Shown piece after piece: positions 63,239 to 64,000 of a stretch of DNA of 64,000 nucleotides. A model generated the notes under the pieces. The model ran no database searches. It saw nothing but the letters and a program-made list of their open reading frames with translations, and was not told where the DNA came from. The position numbers and the translations under genes were made by a program. Position 1 is the stretch's first letter; every line of letters starts with the position of its first letter. Source of the stretch: GCA-2401735 sp051252095 (GTDB taxonomy: Bacteria > Pseudomonadota > Gammaproteobacteria > Burkholderiales > Methylophilaceae); contig JBPOFK010000010.1 of the NCBI GenBank assembly GCA_051252095.1, positions 36,971 through 100,970 on the forward strand, in the 5' to 3' direction.

Positions 63239-63454
63239 ATGATGAAAAAGTTTAGTGTCATCTTGTTGCTCGCAGGCCTATTAGCCGCCTGCGTAACCAT
63301 CAATATTTATTTCCCAGCTGCTGAAGCGCAAAAGGTCGCGGATGAAATTATTGATGATGTATGGCAGATTAAAGATGGCGAGCAGACCAAATCGCCAAAA
63401 GCTACCCCGGCTGAATCTACCGAGGAAACAAACAGCGAACCTGTGGCGGAGTAA
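63239..63454 (+). CDS. Small lipoprotein in the YnbE position
   Basis: 71 residues with a lipoprotein signal (KKFSVILLLAGLLAAC, lipid-modified Cys at 18). The short mature part begins VTINIYFPAAEAQKVADEII and ends in a low-complexity acidic tail. The strand TINIYF just after the lipid anchor resembles the ITINMNV strand of YnbE, which binds the end of YdbH. The rest of YnbE is not conserved. It lies between the ydbH-like and ydbL-like genes with gaps of 14 and 11 bases. Function inferred from position. Confidence 0.8.
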   Translation: MMKKFSVILLLAGLLAACVTINIYFPAAEAQKVADEIIDDVWQIKDGEQTKSPKATPAESTEETNSEPVAE

Positions 63455-63465
63455 AGGAAATTTAT

Positions 63466-63885
63466 ATGAAAAAAATGATTATTCAATATGCACTCGCCAT
63501 TATCGCGTTTGTTTCTGTATCTCTCGCTTATGCAGCGCCGAATCTTGAAATTAATACACCAGCGATCAATGCCGTTAAAAGCAGCATGCAATCTAGACAT
63601 AATGCATTAGCACCACATTATGAAAGCGGTGCTGTTGGCTTAACCAGTAATGGCTTTATCACCGTGCGTGATGCGAAAGCTTTACCGCTAAAAGATAGGC
63701 AAGGCATTAATGCGTTGGTGTCAGAAGAGAATAGTGATCGGAAAAAGCTCTACAAAGAAATTGCAGTTGCTAATGGTCATCCAGAATGGGAAAGCAGCAT
63801 TCAAGAATCCTTTGCCGGCCGCTGGATCGATAAAGCAAAAAGTGGATGGTATTATCAAAATAGTAGCGGATGGCAACAAAAATAA
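63466..63885 (+). CDS. YdbL family protein (DUF1318)
   Basis: 139 residues with a signal peptide (IIQYALAIIAFVSVSLAYAA). The mature protein has INAVKSSMQSRHNALAPHYESGAVGLTSNG split over helix and loop, and ends RWIDKAKSGWYYQNSSGWQQK, both typical of DUF1318. YdbL members are periplasmic. In E. coli, YdbL modulates the YdbH-YnbE interaction. It is the last gene of the three-gene unit. Confidence 0.87.
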   Translation: MKKMIIQYALAIIAFVSVSLAYAAPNLEINTPAINAVKSSMQSRHNALAPHYESGAVGLTSNGFITVRDAKALPLKDRQGINALVSEENSDRKKLYKEIAVANGHPEWESSIQESFAGRWIDKAKSGWYYQNSSGWQQK

Positions 63886-63888
63886 GCC

Positions 63889-63924
63889 AAAAGAACAGTT
63901 ATCAGCAAAAGAACAGTTATCAGC
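63889..63924. repeat. Tandem 18 bp direct repeat
   Basis: AAAAGAACAGTTATCAGC occurs twice in a row, identical, just after the ydbL stop. It looks like a recent slippage duplication. No larger array is visible before the window end. Confidence 0.85.
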
Positions 63925-64000
63925 GTATAGAACGATTGGACAATTGTATTGTCAAAGGGTTAAAGTAATATTAACAATCATCTGCCGCGCAGCCATGAAC

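Noticed and set aside
1..64000. tRNA, rRNA or CRISPR arrays
   Set aside because: No cloverleaf-like stretch, rRNA segment or regular repeat-spacer pattern was seen in the gaps between genes.

Overview
The window reads as a contiguous piece of the main chromosome of a moderately AT-rich betaproteobacterium. Several gene orders are typical of that class: yqgE-ruvX-pyrR, exbB-exbD-msbA-lpxK-ycaR-kdsB, nadE-glnB, and trpS-scpA-scpB-rluB. A methylotroph of the Methylophilaceae (Methylotenera or Methylophilus type) is my best guess. That guess is inferred from general sequence character and was not tested by any search.

Layout. 1-3400 (minus): pyrR, ruvX, yqgE, a ribBA-type gene whose second domain has lost its zinc cysteines, and ribE. 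3.5-7.0 kb (plus): a tandem pair of large unrecognised paralogues, each preceded by a good candidate sigma-54 promoter. 7.0-16.5 kb (plus): envelope assembly genes (lolC/E, lolD, exbB, exbD, msbA, lpxK, ycaR, kdsB), interrupted by comEC between two hairpin terminators. 16.47-19.22 kb: a small chromosomal integron. It has an intI tyrosine recombinase on plus and, divergently on minus, two single-gene cassettes each closed by a 58-59 bp attC. Each cassette's first bases are the exact complement of the inverse core of its own attC, which is what circular cassette insertion predicts. 19.5-25.4 kb (minus): glnB, nadE, an ankyrin protein, sucD, sucC and a membrane protein with one c-type haem motif. 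25.5-32.1 kb: serB on plus, then a minus-strand run with a DUF455 ferritin-like protein and six exported proteins (two beta-propellers, a small unknown, flavocytochrome c FccB and FccA, an ankyrin protein). 32.1-41.1 kb (minus): purL, marC, feoB and feoA with a Fur-like box, a parvulin isomerase, bolA, a YciI protein and yciB. 41.2-48.4 kb (plus): a PHP phosphoesterase, an acyltransferase, a YciO/Sua5 protein, an M50 protease, trpS, scpA, scpB and rluB. 48.4-58.2 kb (minus): prmB, dapE, an ArsC-like protein, a GGDEF-EAL protein, dapD, an M48 lipoprotein protease, kup and xseA. 58.3-63.9 kb: dsbB, a CYTH-CHAD protein, cysM and a ydbH/lipoprotein/ydbL operon.

The most notable region is the two-cassette integron. 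Its cassette proteins are a secreted protein with a parvulin-like C-terminus and a protein I do not recognise. Next are the sigma-54-preceded paralogue pair and a perfect 14 bp inverted repeat that includes the fccA start codon. No tRNA, rRNA, CRISPR array, insertion sequence or prophage was seen, and no gene-free stretch exceeds 300 bases. The longest, 270 bases, lies just after intI.
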